The notes beneath the pieces are model-generated. The model did not search any database and was not told where the DNA came from. It saw only the letters and a program-made list of their open reading frames with translations. 49,172 nucleotides of DNA from Microcaldota archaeon. Its GTDB lineage: Archaea > Micrarchaeota > Micrarchaeia > Micrarchaeales > CABMGC01. The position numbers were made by a program, and so were the translations under genes. Below are positions 1 to 8,235 of the stretch, piece by piece (the first letter of the stretch is position 1; every line of letters starts with the position of its first letter). The stretch spans positions 1-49,172 of the forward strand of contig JAJZIU010000003.1 of NCBI GenBank assembly GCA_021810455.1. Reading direction: 5' to 3'.

Positions 1-589
1 GAGTTGTAGGAGAGCCGTAACTGGTTGTAGGAACACTCCACACGGTTTCGCCATTATAAGCATTAAGCGAAGTGAGGTACGAAGAAGATGATGTTGTATT
101 TGTTGTGAAGAGCATGTTGTTGTAGAGCATTAGATAACCCGGAGTCGAGGTTGGGAAGTTTCTTTGCCATACTTTGCTCCCATAAGTTGCATTCAGAGCG
201 TATATCGTATTTCCAGAAGCAAAGTAGATATTGCCATAATTGACAAAAACCTTGGAGTTTATCGTGCTGTTGGTTGGAAATATGAATGATATAGAAGATG
301 ATAAAGGACCGTACCCGGTAGCACCACTGTTTGCATTGTTTTTTTGATACTCGTTCCAAGTATCAGTACTTGCAGCTCCTTGATAGGTTATATTATATGC
401 AGTAGGGTTTCCAGTAGCCAACTCGCCGATGTTTGCTGACATCAATGTTTTTGATATTCCTTGCACATCGGCATAAGCAGATAGATAAGGAGCTGGAGGA
501 TAATAACTGAAGTATAGAAGTATGGATATGGCTACCGAAGCTATTATCAATGAGAATATTGCGTCTGTGGTAAAGACTACGGCTCGCAT
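1..589 (-). CDS. Membrane-anchored PQQ-like beta-propeller surface protein (partial)
   Basis: Missing from the ORF track because it runs off the left edge without a stop. Reading leftward from ATG at 589 gives an open frame of 196 codons. It begins MRAVVFTTDAIFSLIIASVA, a short charged end plus one hydrophobic helix (about residues 7-26) like an uncleaved signal anchor or prepilin-type leader. The rest is rich in Asn, Thr, Ser and Tyr and contains a PQQ/WD-like strand pattern (YFASGNTIYALNATYGSKVWQ, and later LNAYNGETVW), typical of outer-surface beta-propellers. An in-frame stop lies eight codons upstream with no earlier start, which fixes the start. Several N-x-S/T sequons are present. Function is unknown; secreted electron-transfer or adhesion roles are guesses. 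Confidence 0.7.
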   Translation of the reverse strand, partial: MRAVVFTTDAIFSLIIASVAISILLYFSYYPPAPYLSAYADVQGISKTLMSANIGELATGNPTAYNITYQGAASTDTWNEYQKNNANSGATGYGPLSSSISFIFPTNSTINSKVFVNYGNIYFASGNTIYALNATYGSKVWQRNFPTSTPGYLMLYNNMLFTTNTTSSSSYLTSLNAYNGETVWSVPTTSYGSPTT

Positions 590-645
590 ATGCTTTAGTA
601 TCCATATTCATGTTTTTATTGCTATGCGTGGACGACAGTGTAGAT

Positions 646-655
646 GGTTTATAAT
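646..655 (-). promoter_or_regulatory. TATA box for the PQQ-like surface gene
   Basis: Read leftward the sequence is TTATAAACC, a good archaeal TATA box. The expected transcription start lies about 25 bases downstream, near 623, which would give a leader of roughly 35 bases before the ATG at 589. No strong Shine-Dalgarno site is visible. Confidence 0.4.
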
Positions 656-679
656 TGGCAAACCATTATACAGGATAAA

Positions 680-2728
680 TCACGTTCTGACCTTGTTTGG
701 AGTCGGATTTGATCTGCGAAGCACACTTGCTATATTGACTCCGGAAGTGCTTATCTCTTTTATCTTATCTTCGCAGAATTGCGAGAAGCGAGATAGCATG
801 TTGCCATAAATTCCGCCGTTGGTGATTTTATCGCTTAGTCCTCTCCTCATCATCTGCATATCAACATATCTGGATTTTTTGGACAGTTCCTGCAATGAAG
901 ATATAACACGCTCATCGTAAGAATTCTCACGTATCATCCTTCCAACATCTATTGCTTGCACAAAGTTGAGTTTGGGATCTGAAGAGTTAAGTAGAAGTTT
1001 CATGTCAAGCCGATCTATCCTCCCTCTTTCGAAATCTGCTATGTGTACCATAGAGAGAACCATGTTGTCTATTATTGCGTTTTGCTTGTCTGGTACGAGT
1101 CCGAAATCACGCATAATTACATCAAGACCAACTTCCCTGCCCAGCAAGTATGTAGCATATGCTTTTGATGCTTCGTTTAGTTCGCGACTGCGGATTACAT
1201 ACTTTAGCATAGGAAAATAACTCTCGCTTATTTTGTCTTTCATAAGGAGTTCCCCGAATAGTGGCTTTCTCACATCGCTATCGTGAAATGCATGCTTTGA
1301 GAGATTACCAGCTATTTCAGGATCATTGAGTTTGCCAAACCTACTAAGTTCCACAACTATTTCTTTTTTTATTACCGCAGGCTGGTTCTGTAATTCTTTT
1401 TTAAGAACCTCGAGTATGCGTTCCTTGGATCCATGGACCATTTCGAGTTGATATGCTCTCAGTTTCAGTTCGTTAGATTTTGAATCGAAAGTATCGTGAA
1501 GCGTTTTTATTATATCGGCCATACCTTCTGAAGATTTAGTATAAGTCATAGATTTTACTAAAGCTATAAGAACGGTTTCGTCAGACTCTTTGAGTAGGGC
1601 TTTTTGAGCCATTTGAGGAGTTATTACACCATGCTCACCTAGCTGCATGAACGCTTGCATGCGTACCGCAGGTATTGAGTCGTTGTATGCTGAGAACTGT
1701 ATGATCGGTTTGTATCTTTCAAAATTTATTTTTGACATGGCATATATGGATAGTTCTCTCATTCCAGGATCGTCATTTGATTTGAAGGCGCGAAGAAGAA
1801 CGTCATTCTCATCTATCCTTGCCGATATAGAAAACCACATAGCAGCATATGCGAGAGACTTGTTTCCATTCTTTTTCATGCCTTCATCGAAAAGATATCG
1901 AATATCCTTCTGCAGATCAGCTTCACTTATCATACCAGCGTGCAGTAGTATGTTATCCCTAACTTCTATCATTAGCGGATCGCTTGTCTTGAATTTCAAG
2001 GCTCTTTCTCCAAGTTCATTGAAGCCGTCCTTTCCAAGCATCATTAGAAGTGTGGATATTTCAAATGCACCAGTGTATCTTGCAAGGAAATATAGGTGAT
2101 CGCTCTCCGGCCAGAATTTTTGGCCTTCTTTTGTAACATGTATTGGTTGCAATCCGTGTTTAAGTAGATAGAAGCTTGTAAAAAGTCTGTCCAATCTTCC
2201 GTTTCCATCTTCGAAAGGATGCAGATCTACAAGTCTTAGGAAAAATTCTGTTGAACTTGCAAATGCATCAATAGGGGAATCATGTTTTAGGTTTAGTAAG
2301 GATATTATCTCATTAAGGTCTTTTTCTACAGTGCTTACTGGAGTGACTATGTGTGGTCCGTTGCTAAGTCTGTATCTTCTCAATCCTTCTTTGTACTTAC
2401 CGTTCCCATATATGCCATCAAGTAATCTTTTTCTTACCGCAAGCACATCGGATGTTGTTACCTCCTTATCATTCAAATCAACAAGCATGTCCAGTACATT
2501 GGATGAGTTAAGTATGGCTATGTAATCAGGTATTTTGCCGTCTTTTTCGCGTATCGCACCGCTCAAAAACAAATCTATGGGACTGATGGATTTCGCATCC
2601 GCATCTGTTTCAGAATAGAATATTGCTTTAATTATACTGTGTGACAATTCCGATCTGAAATCGCCTTTTACGGATATCAGATCAGATATCCCAAGTCTCT
2701 CGAGCATCTCCTTGTAATGGGCTTCCAT
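680..2728 (-). CDS. Fic-domain protein with C-terminal HEAT-like repeats
   Basis: The N-terminal 260 residues are a Fido domain. The complete Fic motif HPFEDGNGRLDR sits near residues 175-186 (counted from the GTG at 2743), and a plausible beta-hairpin flap (YRLSNGPHIVTPV) precedes it by about 45 residues. The catalytic His, phosphate-binding loop and second Arg are all present, so an active AMP (or other NMP) transferase is expected. I see no clean [S/T]xxxE[G/N] inhibitory motif. The remaining 420 residues are helical repeats of HEAT/ARM type (for example DPGMRELSIYAMSKI, IPAVRMQAFMQLGEHG), a likely protein-binding scaffold. No signal peptide. The track starts at GTG 2743; I prefer ATG 2728, but the choice is weak. 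The gene follows a structured leader. Target and role are unknown. Confidence 0.8.
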   Translation of the reverse strand: MEAHYKEMLERLGISDLISVKGDFRSELSHSIIKAIFYSETDADAKSISPIDLFLSGAIREKDGKIPDYIAILNSSNVLDMLVDLNDKEVTTSDVLAVRKRLLDGIYGNGKYKEGLRRYRLSNGPHIVTPVSTVEKDLNEIISLLNLKHDSPIDAFASSTEFFLRLVDLHPFEDGNGRLDRLFTSFYLLKHGLQPIHVTKEGQKFWPESDHLYFLARYTGAFEISTLLMMLGKDGFNELGERALKFKTSDPLMIEVRDNILLHAGMISEADLQKDIRYLFDEGMKKNGNKSLAYAAMWFSISARIDENDVLLRAFKSNDDPGMRELSIYAMSKINFERYKPIIQFSAYNDSIPAVRMQAFMQLGEHGVITPQMAQKALLKESDETVLIALVKSMTYTKSSEGMADIIKTLHDTFDSKSNELKLRAYQLEMVHGSKERILEVLKKELQNQPAVIKKEIVVELSRFGKLNDPEIAGNLSKHAFHDSDVRKPLFGELLMKDKISESYFPMLKYVIRSRELNEASKAYATYLLGREVGLDVIMRDFGLVPDKQNAIIDNMVLSMVHIADFERGRIDRLDMKLLLNSSDPKLNFVQAIDVGRMIRENSYDERVISSLQELSKKSRYVDMQMMRRGLSDKITNGGIYGNMLSRFSQFCEDKIKEISTSGVNIASVLRRSNPTPNKVRT

Positions 2729-2766
2729 AAAAACATTCCACACTATGTTTTTGACACATTTTCATT

Positions 2767-2794
2767 TTGCATGTCATTGAACTTTGACATGCAA
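2767..2794 (-). repeat. 10-bp perfect inverted repeat upstream of the Fic gene
   Basis: TTGCATGTCA (2767-2776) and TGACATGCAA (2785-2794) are exact reverse complements separated by 8 bases. They lie about 40-65 bases upstream of the Fic start. The repeat could be a hairpin in the leader RNA or a protein-binding operator. No T-run follows on either strand, so it is not an obvious terminator. Confidence 0.55.
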
Positions 2795-2807
2795 TACCCT
2801 ACCTGTA

Positions 2808-2905
2808 CAGAGTGATAATAGGTGCATACATGCCAGGCACTAAAGAAGAAGTTAAGGCAGTGAGCTAATGCAGTTCGTTGTCTTAAACCAAACACCTACA
2901 CTCTG
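2808..2905 (-). ncRNA. Candidate structured leader RNA or small RNA
   Basis: CAGAGTG-ATAA-TAGGTG (2808-2824) pairs with CACCTA-CACTCTG (2893-2905): 13 base pairs interrupted by one 4-base bulge, closing a 68-base interior. Inside, CACT/AGTG and a few adjacent pairs can extend the fold. A leftward TATA box at 2926-2936 predicts a transcript start almost exactly at 2905, the first base of the stem, which favours the minus strand. The RNA would then be the leader of the Fic gene or be processed from it. On the plus strand, ACACC...GGTGT followed by CTTTTTT looks like a terminator, so the opposite orientation is not excluded. I recognise no known RNA family. The rest of 2744-3060 holds only small AT-rich inverted repeats. 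Confidence 0.4.
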
Positions 2906-2925
2906 ATTATGGTGTCTTTTTTGCT

Positions 2926-2936
2926 GATATAAATAC
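2926..2936 (-). promoter_or_regulatory. TATA box for the Fic leader transcript
   Basis: Leftward reading GTATTTATATC matches the archaeal TATA consensus. Its centre lies about 26 bases upstream of the outer stem of the candidate structured RNA, the usual spacing to a transcription start. Confidence 0.45.
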
Positions 2937-3060
2937 TTTTCTAACGTGTAAAGTCAAGAATTGAAAATCAAGCATAGCAATAAATAGTAGTAATTACTTA
3001 ATAGTTAGTTTGTTGACTAACAGAAACACTTGCACTGTTAAGCTGTTTTTTATTTATATG

Positions 3061-4215
3061 TCATCTCCATCGAGTCTTTGGAAGCAGCACATCCTTGTAA
3101 TTTTCTAGCCTGTTTTTGTTTGGAAGTAGATCCTTTATGATTTCACCTATTGCATCTTTCATTTGTACTTTTAGCTTGAATCCTAATGAAGGCAGCACGG
3201 TCCTTTCAGGATTGTAATGATGCTGTTCCTCTTCAACTCTTGGATTTTCAACATTTTTTATTTTTGCATCTATACCTAGTTTTGCTGCTTCAGTTTTTAC
3301 TATCTCGGCGATCTCATTCACACTTAGCAATTCCATGAATTGGTTTACAGATCGGTATTCTCCAGTCTTTGGTTTGTTCTCTATGAGAAGGGTCAATGCA
3401 TCCATGCTATCTTGCAATGAGAGGAATCCGCGAATTTGACCCCCTTTACCGTATGGCGTTAGTGGTTCTCCCAGAATGGCCTCGACACAATACCTATTGA
3501 CAACAGTCCCCCACACCGCATCGAAATCAAATCTCGTGAATAGATCTTCACTTTTTATCTCGCTCGTCCTAGTACCATATACAGGCCCTTGCATTATGTC
3601 GGTCATTGTTATCCCCCATAATTTATTTGCGAATAATAGATTGTTAGTATCGTGAACTTTTGTCCAGTGATACCAGGAACCGCCCCATTTTGGAGTGGTT
3701 ATCTTGTCTCTTTTGCCTTTTATTTCCACGTCAACAAACGGTGCTTCGGGTATATCGAATTTTGGAGTTCCGAATTCCCCCATAGTGCCCATTTTCACAA
3801 CGTGAGTATCTAAATCAGCACCCCTTATAGCATAAATGAGGTTGATTGTTCCGTTGATATTATTTCTCATAGTGTAGGTAGCATGATTTACATCAATCAT
3901 CGAGTATGGTGCAGATCTTTGCTCAGCAAAGTGTACTATCGTTTCAGGTGTGTGCTCTTTTATAGTATCACATATGAGTTTGTAATCAGTTATGTCACCC
4001 TTTACAAATGTTATTTTGCCTTTGAATTCTTTATTTGCAATTTTGACACGTTCATCCATGGACTTAATCGGGAGGGCCGATATAGACCCAACCTCTTCCA
4101 CAGATTTCCTTGTTGCCATGTTGTCGATTCCTATAACTTCGTATCCTTTAGATGCCATTCTCAGTGCCAGTGGCCATCCCAAATATCCGTCTATTCCCAA
4201 TATCATTACTTTCAA
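3061..4215 (-). CDS. agl3: UDP-sulfoquinovose synthase (SQD1/Agl3 family)
   Basis: Extended short-chain dehydrogenase/reductase of 384 residues. It converts UDP-glucose plus sulfite to UDP-sulfoquinovose, using NAD. The Rossmann motif GIDGYLGWP is at the start. Family signatures follow: FAEQRSAPYSM near residue 97, KMGTMGEFGTP, then YHWTK with the catalytic Tyr and Lys. In Sulfolobus, Agl3 supplies the sulfonated sugar of the N-glycan. The start is TTG at 4215: GGTGAG lies just upstream, and the residues before the first ATG (4206) match the family N-terminus. It is the last gene of the seven-gene operon, 21 bases after the phosphohexomutase, and the clearest pointer to the operon's product. 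Confidence 0.9.
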   Translation of the reverse strand: MKVMILGIDGYLGWPLALRMASKGYEVIGIDNMATRKSVEEVGSISALPIKSMDERVKIANKEFKGKITFVKGDITDYKLICDTIKEHTPETIVHFAEQRSAPYSMIDVNHATYTMRNNINGTINLIYAIRGADLDTHVVKMGTMGEFGTPKFDIPEAPFVDVEIKGKRDKITTPKWGGSWYHWTKVHDTNNLLFANKLWGITMTDIMQGPVYGTRTSEIKSEDLFTRFDFDAVWGTVVNRYCVEAILGEPLTPYGKGGQIRGFLSLQDSMDALTLLIENKPKTGEYRSVNQFMELLSVNEIAEIVKTEAAKLGIDAKIKNVENPRVEEEQHHYNPERTVLPSLGFKLKVQMKDAIGEIIKDLLPNKNRLENYKDVLLPKTRWR

Positions 4216-4236
4216 TTACTCACCAGTAAACACGAT

Positions 4237-5613
4237 TCAACCTAAATTTTCCTCAACCAGCCCCTTAAGCTTATCGGATATGGATTTGGCTTCAGAATTA
4301 TCCTTTGCTTCAGTAGTTATCCGTATTACAGGTTCTGTTCCACTTTTGCGCACTATGAACCAGTATCCATTTCCAACAAACTTCAGACCATCTTCGTCTA
4401 TATCATCAACTGTGCCATTTCCGGAATATTTTTCTTTGATTTTTTCTATAATAGATTTCATGTTTGTACTTCTTGATGCGGATACTTTCAATTTTTGGGT
4501 GTGATACATAGGCAAAGTTGAGAATAACGTAGATGAATCCTCATCGTGGTTAGAGAGCATTTCCACCATTATGGCAAATGCCATTCCACCGTCACGAACA
4601 GGTTGATGCTCGGGATACATAAATCCCCCACTGTCCTCTATGCCGGCTATCCCGCCATCATTTATCAAAGCCCGTGATATGAACATAGGTCCTATTTTTG
4701 TCCAGATGGTTTTTACATTGAATTCGTTGAGATATTCTTCTATTAGAGGGGAACTGGCTATAGGAGCAAACACCCTCCTTGGAAGCTTCTTTTCTTTTGA
4801 TGCTAGCCAACCAGCAAGAAGAGCGCCGCTTCTATCTCCAAACTGGACTTTTCCCTTAGAATCTATGAATATAGCTCTATCAGCATCTCCATCATGAGCT
4901 ACAGTTATGTCTACCCCTAATCTGACAGATATTTCAGCGGTTTTTATTAGTGTTTCTGGAGTTGGTTCCGGTTTTCTTGAAGACATAAGAGGATCCAACT
5001 TCGTATTTATTTCGTAAATTTGGCATCCCAATTCTTTTGCTATAGCGACAGTTGTTATAGAGCCAACACTGTTTGCCCCATCTATCAAAACTTTCAATCT
5101 GCGTTTTGATATCTGTGCTTTGTTAACGTGTTTAACAACACCAGAAACATAGTCTTTTATTGAATTCTCATAAGTGTGTATATCTGTTGTAAGCTTTTTC
5201 CAATTGACAGGATTCATATCGTTTTTGAAGTATATCGATTCTATTTTGTCTTCTTCTGAAGAATCTATTTCTATGCCATCTTTACCGATGACCTTTATCC
5301 CATTGAATTCGGGAGGGTTATGACTAGCTGTTATCATTACACCAGCATCAAATCCTGCAGCTTTAACATTGAATTGTAATGCGGGAGTAGGAAGCACGCC
5401 AGCGTATGTGACTATTTCTCCAGAAGCCATTAACCCACTTTCCACAGCCCTTATGATCATATCTCCACCAGCACGCACATCCCTGCCTATTAATATTTTC
5501 TTCCCTTCACCGAAGTATGTCCCTATGGATTTGCCCATTCGCATAGCTAACTCAGGTGTGAGTTCTTCGTTGGTTACACCGCGTATTCCATTCGTGCCAA
5601 ACAGTTTTCCCAT
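4237..5613 (-). CDS. Phosphohexomutase (GlmM / phosphoglucomutase-phosphomannomutase family)
   Basis: 458 residues, the usual family length. It starts KLFGTNGIRG and carries the active-site phosphoserine loop TASHNPPEFNGIK near residue 100, the metal-binding DGDADR near residue 245, a sugar-binding loop (GIEDSGG) and the C-terminal phosphate loop RKSGTEPVIRI. All catalytic elements are intact. Substrate cannot be read from sequence. Archaeal members act on glucosamine-, mannose- or glucose-phosphate. Placed directly before UDP-sulfoquinovose synthase, supplying glucose-1-phosphate for UDP-glucose is an attractive inference. It starts 3 bases after the stop of the upstream phosphodiesterase gene, so the two are probably co-translated. 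Confidence 0.85.
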   Translation of the reverse strand: MGKLFGTNGIRGVTNEELTPELAMRMGKSIGTYFGEGKKILIGRDVRAGGDMIIRAVESGLMASGEIVTYAGVLPTPALQFNVKAAGFDAGVMITASHNPPEFNGIKVIGKDGIEIDSSEEDKIESIYFKNDMNPVNWKKLTTDIHTYENSIKDYVSGVVKHVNKAQISKRRLKVLIDGANSVGSITTVAIAKELGCQIYEINTKLDPLMSSRKPEPTPETLIKTAEISVRLGVDITVAHDGDADRAIFIDSKGKVQFGDRSGALLAGWLASKEKKLPRRVFAPIASSPLIEEYLNEFNVKTIWTKIGPMFISRALINDGGIAGIEDSGGFMYPEHQPVRDGGMAFAIMVEMLSNHDEDSSTLFSTLPMYHTQKLKVSASRSTNMKSIIEKIKEKYSGNGTVDDIDEDGLKFVGNGYWFIVRKSGTEPVIRITTEAKDNSEAKSISDKLKGLVEENLG

Positions 5614-5616
5614 GAT

Positions 5617-7044
5617 TCAACCTTCTTTATTATTTATCCCATAGAAGCTTAATATCATTTCGAATATGTCAACAACCTTGAGATATTTTGAATGTTTAAA
5701 GCTGTTCGGATAAAGACCGAAAATTCCTTCTCTAGTATGGTCACCGTTTCTTGCAGGTTCTGGAACAGAGAATAGTTCCGATCCAGAATAATTGAATATA
5801 TCTATAGTGTGACCATCACTTATTTTGAAAATAATATCCGGGGTTATGTTGTCTTTTGACTTTTTTGCATCGTAGAGTTCTGTGACAAGTTTTTTCCCTT
5901 CGTCATCCTTCATAGCTAGCATTTTTTTGATGATTTCTTTCTTCAACTTGTTTCGTTCTTTTTCTGTTACGCGTTGTGAAATAAATCTTGAGTCATTTAT
6001 CCATATGCTACCGAACGGATTGTTTGTTAATGATGCAAATGCTTTTGTCGATTTCATATCTAATGTTTTTGTGTCCTTTGTTTCTTCAATATCATTTTCC
6101 ACTACGCTCGCGCATATGAATTTCATCACGGTTGTCTTAGAAGATACATTAATCTGTTCTAACTTGTTTCTTGAAGCCTTGTTATTTTCAAGATTTGACG
6201 TTTCATAAGGGTTGGGTTTCTCACTTGTTCGTTTTATAGAAGCGTAATTGTTGTTTATCAGCCATGCATTAAGCATGAATTTGCTACGTATTCCCTGCGC
6301 ACCATGATCGGAAACTAGCATTATTACATCTTCCGGATTCTTCCATGAAATCAGCCACTCGATGAATTGCGATATGTGACGATATAGAGGTTCGACAAAA
6401 TCCTCCCAGTTTCGCATATTGAGTGTATAATGTTGTATTCTGTCAATCTCAGTGAAGCAGATAAATGAGAATCCGTATTTACCAGAGGTAATAAGGTTTT
6501 TCGTCATTTCTGACCTGTTTTTAATGCTTTCAGAGTATATTTTTGTTGCCTCAGATAGTTTAAGCGTACCTTGCCTTAAACCTTCTTCTATCTCTGGCTC
6601 TCCATAGAAACCAGATTTTTTTGCTGCGTTTTTAAGTTTGTTGGAAGAATAGCGCGGTTTTAGTGGAAAACCCGTAATGATATCGACGTTTGATGAACCT
6701 GTTTGAACAACTGTTGCAGGGGTTACTATAAGGCACTTCACACCGTTTCGAGCAAGGATTTCCCAGAATGGAGGATGTCTTTTTGTGTCATAGTATATGA
6801 GTTCTTTAGTGTAATCCTTATTTAATTTAAAAAAATTAGTTACTCCGTGAATACTGGGATCTAATCCAGTGTATATGCTTGGCCATGCTACAGGAGTAAG
6901 AGGAGGTATGGTAGATTCCAAGTTTTCCAGTGTTCCGGAATCAATAAATTTTAGAAATCCTTTGAGTTTGTATTTAGAAGATAATTTTTTTATTATCCAT
7001 TTTGGTGCAGAATCTATACCTATTACGAACAGTCTCTTGTTCAT
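5617..7044 (-). CDS. Alkaline-phosphatase-superfamily type I phosphodiesterase
   Basis: 475 residues. It starts LFVIGIDSAP, giving the first metal-binding Asp. TPVAWPS holds the Thr nucleophile, EIDRIQHY and SDHGAQG supply Asp/His ligands, and a late NGDHTREG supplies the last His. These are the two-zinc sites of nucleotide pyrophosphatases/phosphodiesterases. No signal peptide, so it acts in the cytoplasm. It overlaps cysN by 4 bases (ATGA type), which implies tight co-expression. Hydrolysing a nucleotide by-product of sulfate activation (such as PAP or APS) is possible, but this is inference only. A polar, charged insertion with weak similarity to anything I know (about residues 280-330) separates the metal motifs. 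Confidence 0.75.
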   Translation of the reverse strand: MNKRLFVIGIDSAPKWIIKKLSSKYKLKGFLKFIDSGTLENLESTIPPLTPVAWPSIYTGLDPSIHGVTNFFKLNKDYTKELIYYDTKRHPPFWEILARNGVKCLIVTPATVVQTGSSNVDIITGFPLKPRYSSNKLKNAAKKSGFYGEPEIEEGLRQGTLKLSEATKIYSESIKNRSEMTKNLITSGKYGFSFICFTEIDRIQHYTLNMRNWEDFVEPLYRHISQFIEWLISWKNPEDVIMLVSDHGAQGIRSKFMLNAWLINNNYASIKRTSEKPNPYETSNLENNKASRNKLEQINVSSKTTVMKFICASVVENDIEETKDTKTLDMKSTKAFASLTNNPFGSIWINDSRFISQRVTEKERNKLKKEIIKKMLAMKDDEGKKLVTELYDAKKSKDNITPDIIFKISDGHTIDIFNYSGSELFSVPEPARNGDHTREGIFGLYPNSFKHSKYLKVVDIFEMILSFYGINNKEG

Positions 7045-8228
7045 TTTATAACACCTATACCCAAAAATCCTTTTGAGTCGTACATGGTGAACCGGGATAG
7101 TTCGGGTATGCTTCTTTCTATTACGACAACGTCCTGAACCCTGACTGTTGCGAATGATACTGAAAGAGATTTGAGCACTTTCGAATCTTTAAGTCCCCCG
7201 TATTTATCAATCAAGGCCTTGGGAGCTATTAGGGATTTTGAAATGGTGCCATTGATGTTGATTGAAATATCGCCTCTTTGATTTCTAATAGGAAATACCA
7301 ACGAATCAAAGGCTTTGACAGTGTGCAGATTGGAATTTTTTGTTGATGCAACATTTCCGCGTGTCACTCCGATAGGAGGATTTACACGTATGGCTACGTT
7401 TATACCTTTGCGTGCAATTTTTGAAGATTTATTTTTAACAAAAATGTTTTCTATTTTGCAGTTTTTCATATAAGGCAGTATTAGTAACTTGTCATTTATG
7501 TGGATACTTCCAGACAATATTTTGCCCAGTATAGTATTATTATCAAGGTTGCCTTGAAGAATTATAGATAGTTTTTTGCTTTGTGAAACTTTGCTTTTCG
7601 GAGCGTTGAGTATAGTTGTGATGAGGCATTCGCCCTCGTACCATGGAATTTTGCCAGATCTCGATATGAGATTTTCCATCTTGTATGCAGATATTGGAAC
7701 AAATGTGCACCATGTCCACCCTATCCTATCAAGATAAGTTTTGAACTCGTTTTTTATTTTATTGAATGTTTTTTCATCGTAAGATATTAGATCCATCTTG
7801 TTTACTGCAACTATCAGATTTTTTATGTCTAGCATTTTTGCTATCAGTACATGCCTCTTTGTCTGTTCGGTTATGCCTTCGTTTCTTAATGCAGAAATGA
7901 TGATCAGGGCAGTGTCCCCGTAAGATGCACCAGTTATCATATTGCCAATAAGTTCTTCATGACCTGGAACGTCTATAAATTCTATGAAATTCCCATTAAA
8001 AACCAAGGATGCCCTAGAGGTATCTATTGTCAGTCCGCCTTCGTGTTCTTCCTCAAAACTGTCTATTATGAATCCAGGCTCAAAGATTTTCCCAAGTTTA
8101 GAACTGATGGACTTGGCTTTTTCCAAACGTTCACTACTTACGGATTTTGTAACTATTAGCATACTACCTATGAGTGTCGATTTGCCATGATCCTTATGGC
8201 CCAATAATGTAACCCTGTTTGAAATCAT
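7041..8228 (-). CDS. cysN: Sulfate adenylyltransferase subunit 1-like GTPase (CysN)
   Basis: EF-Tu/EF-1A-family GTPase of 395 residues, about the size of a CysN without a fused APS kinase. G motifs are clear: GHKDHGKS (P-loop), DVPGHE, NKMD and a SAY near residue 180. Two beta-barrel-like segments follow. The pairing with CysD directly upstream (7-base gap) identifies the heterodimeric, GTP-driven ATP sulfurylase that makes adenosine 5'-phosphosulfate from sulfate and ATP. This two-subunit enzyme is mostly bacterial; archaea more often use the unrelated Sat, so transfer into this lineage is likely. The barrels are quite divergent from those of enterobacterial CysN. Confidence 0.85.
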   Translation of the reverse strand: MISNRVTLLGHKDHGKSTLIGSMLIVTKSVSSERLEKAKSISSKLGKIFEPGFIIDSFEEEHEGGLTIDTSRASLVFNGNFIEFIDVPGHEELIGNMITGASYGDTALIIISALRNEGITEQTKRHVLIAKMLDIKNLIVAVNKMDLISYDEKTFNKIKNEFKTYLDRIGWTWCTFVPISAYKMENLISRSGKIPWYEGECLITTILNAPKSKVSQSKKLSIILQGNLDNNTILGKILSGSIHINDKLLILPYMKNCKIENIFVKNKSSKIARKGINVAIRVNPPIGVTRGNVASTKNSNLHTVKAFDSLVFPIRNQRGDISININGTISKSLIAPKALIDKYGGLKDSKVLKSLSVSFATVRVQDVVVIERSIPELSRFTMYDSKGFLGIGVIK

Positions 8229-8235
8229 CTACCCA

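Noticed and set aside
393-611. 72-residue minus-strand ORF starting at ATG 611
   Set aside because: Out of frame with the PQQ-like protein, which has the export helix and beta-propeller pattern. This frame is Ser/Cys-rich and random-looking.
2830-2868. A 12-residue ORF on the plus strand (MPGTKEEVKAVS) with AGGTG upstream, inside the candidate structured RNA
   Set aside because: Too short to support without conservation or expression data, and it lies inside the stem-loop that better explains the region.
2808-2905. Structured region considered as RNase P RNA, SRP RNA, a C/D-box RNA or a tRNA
   Set aside because: Far too short for RNase P or SRP RNA, no proper C and D boxes flank a terminal stem, and no T loop or anticodon arm can be folded.
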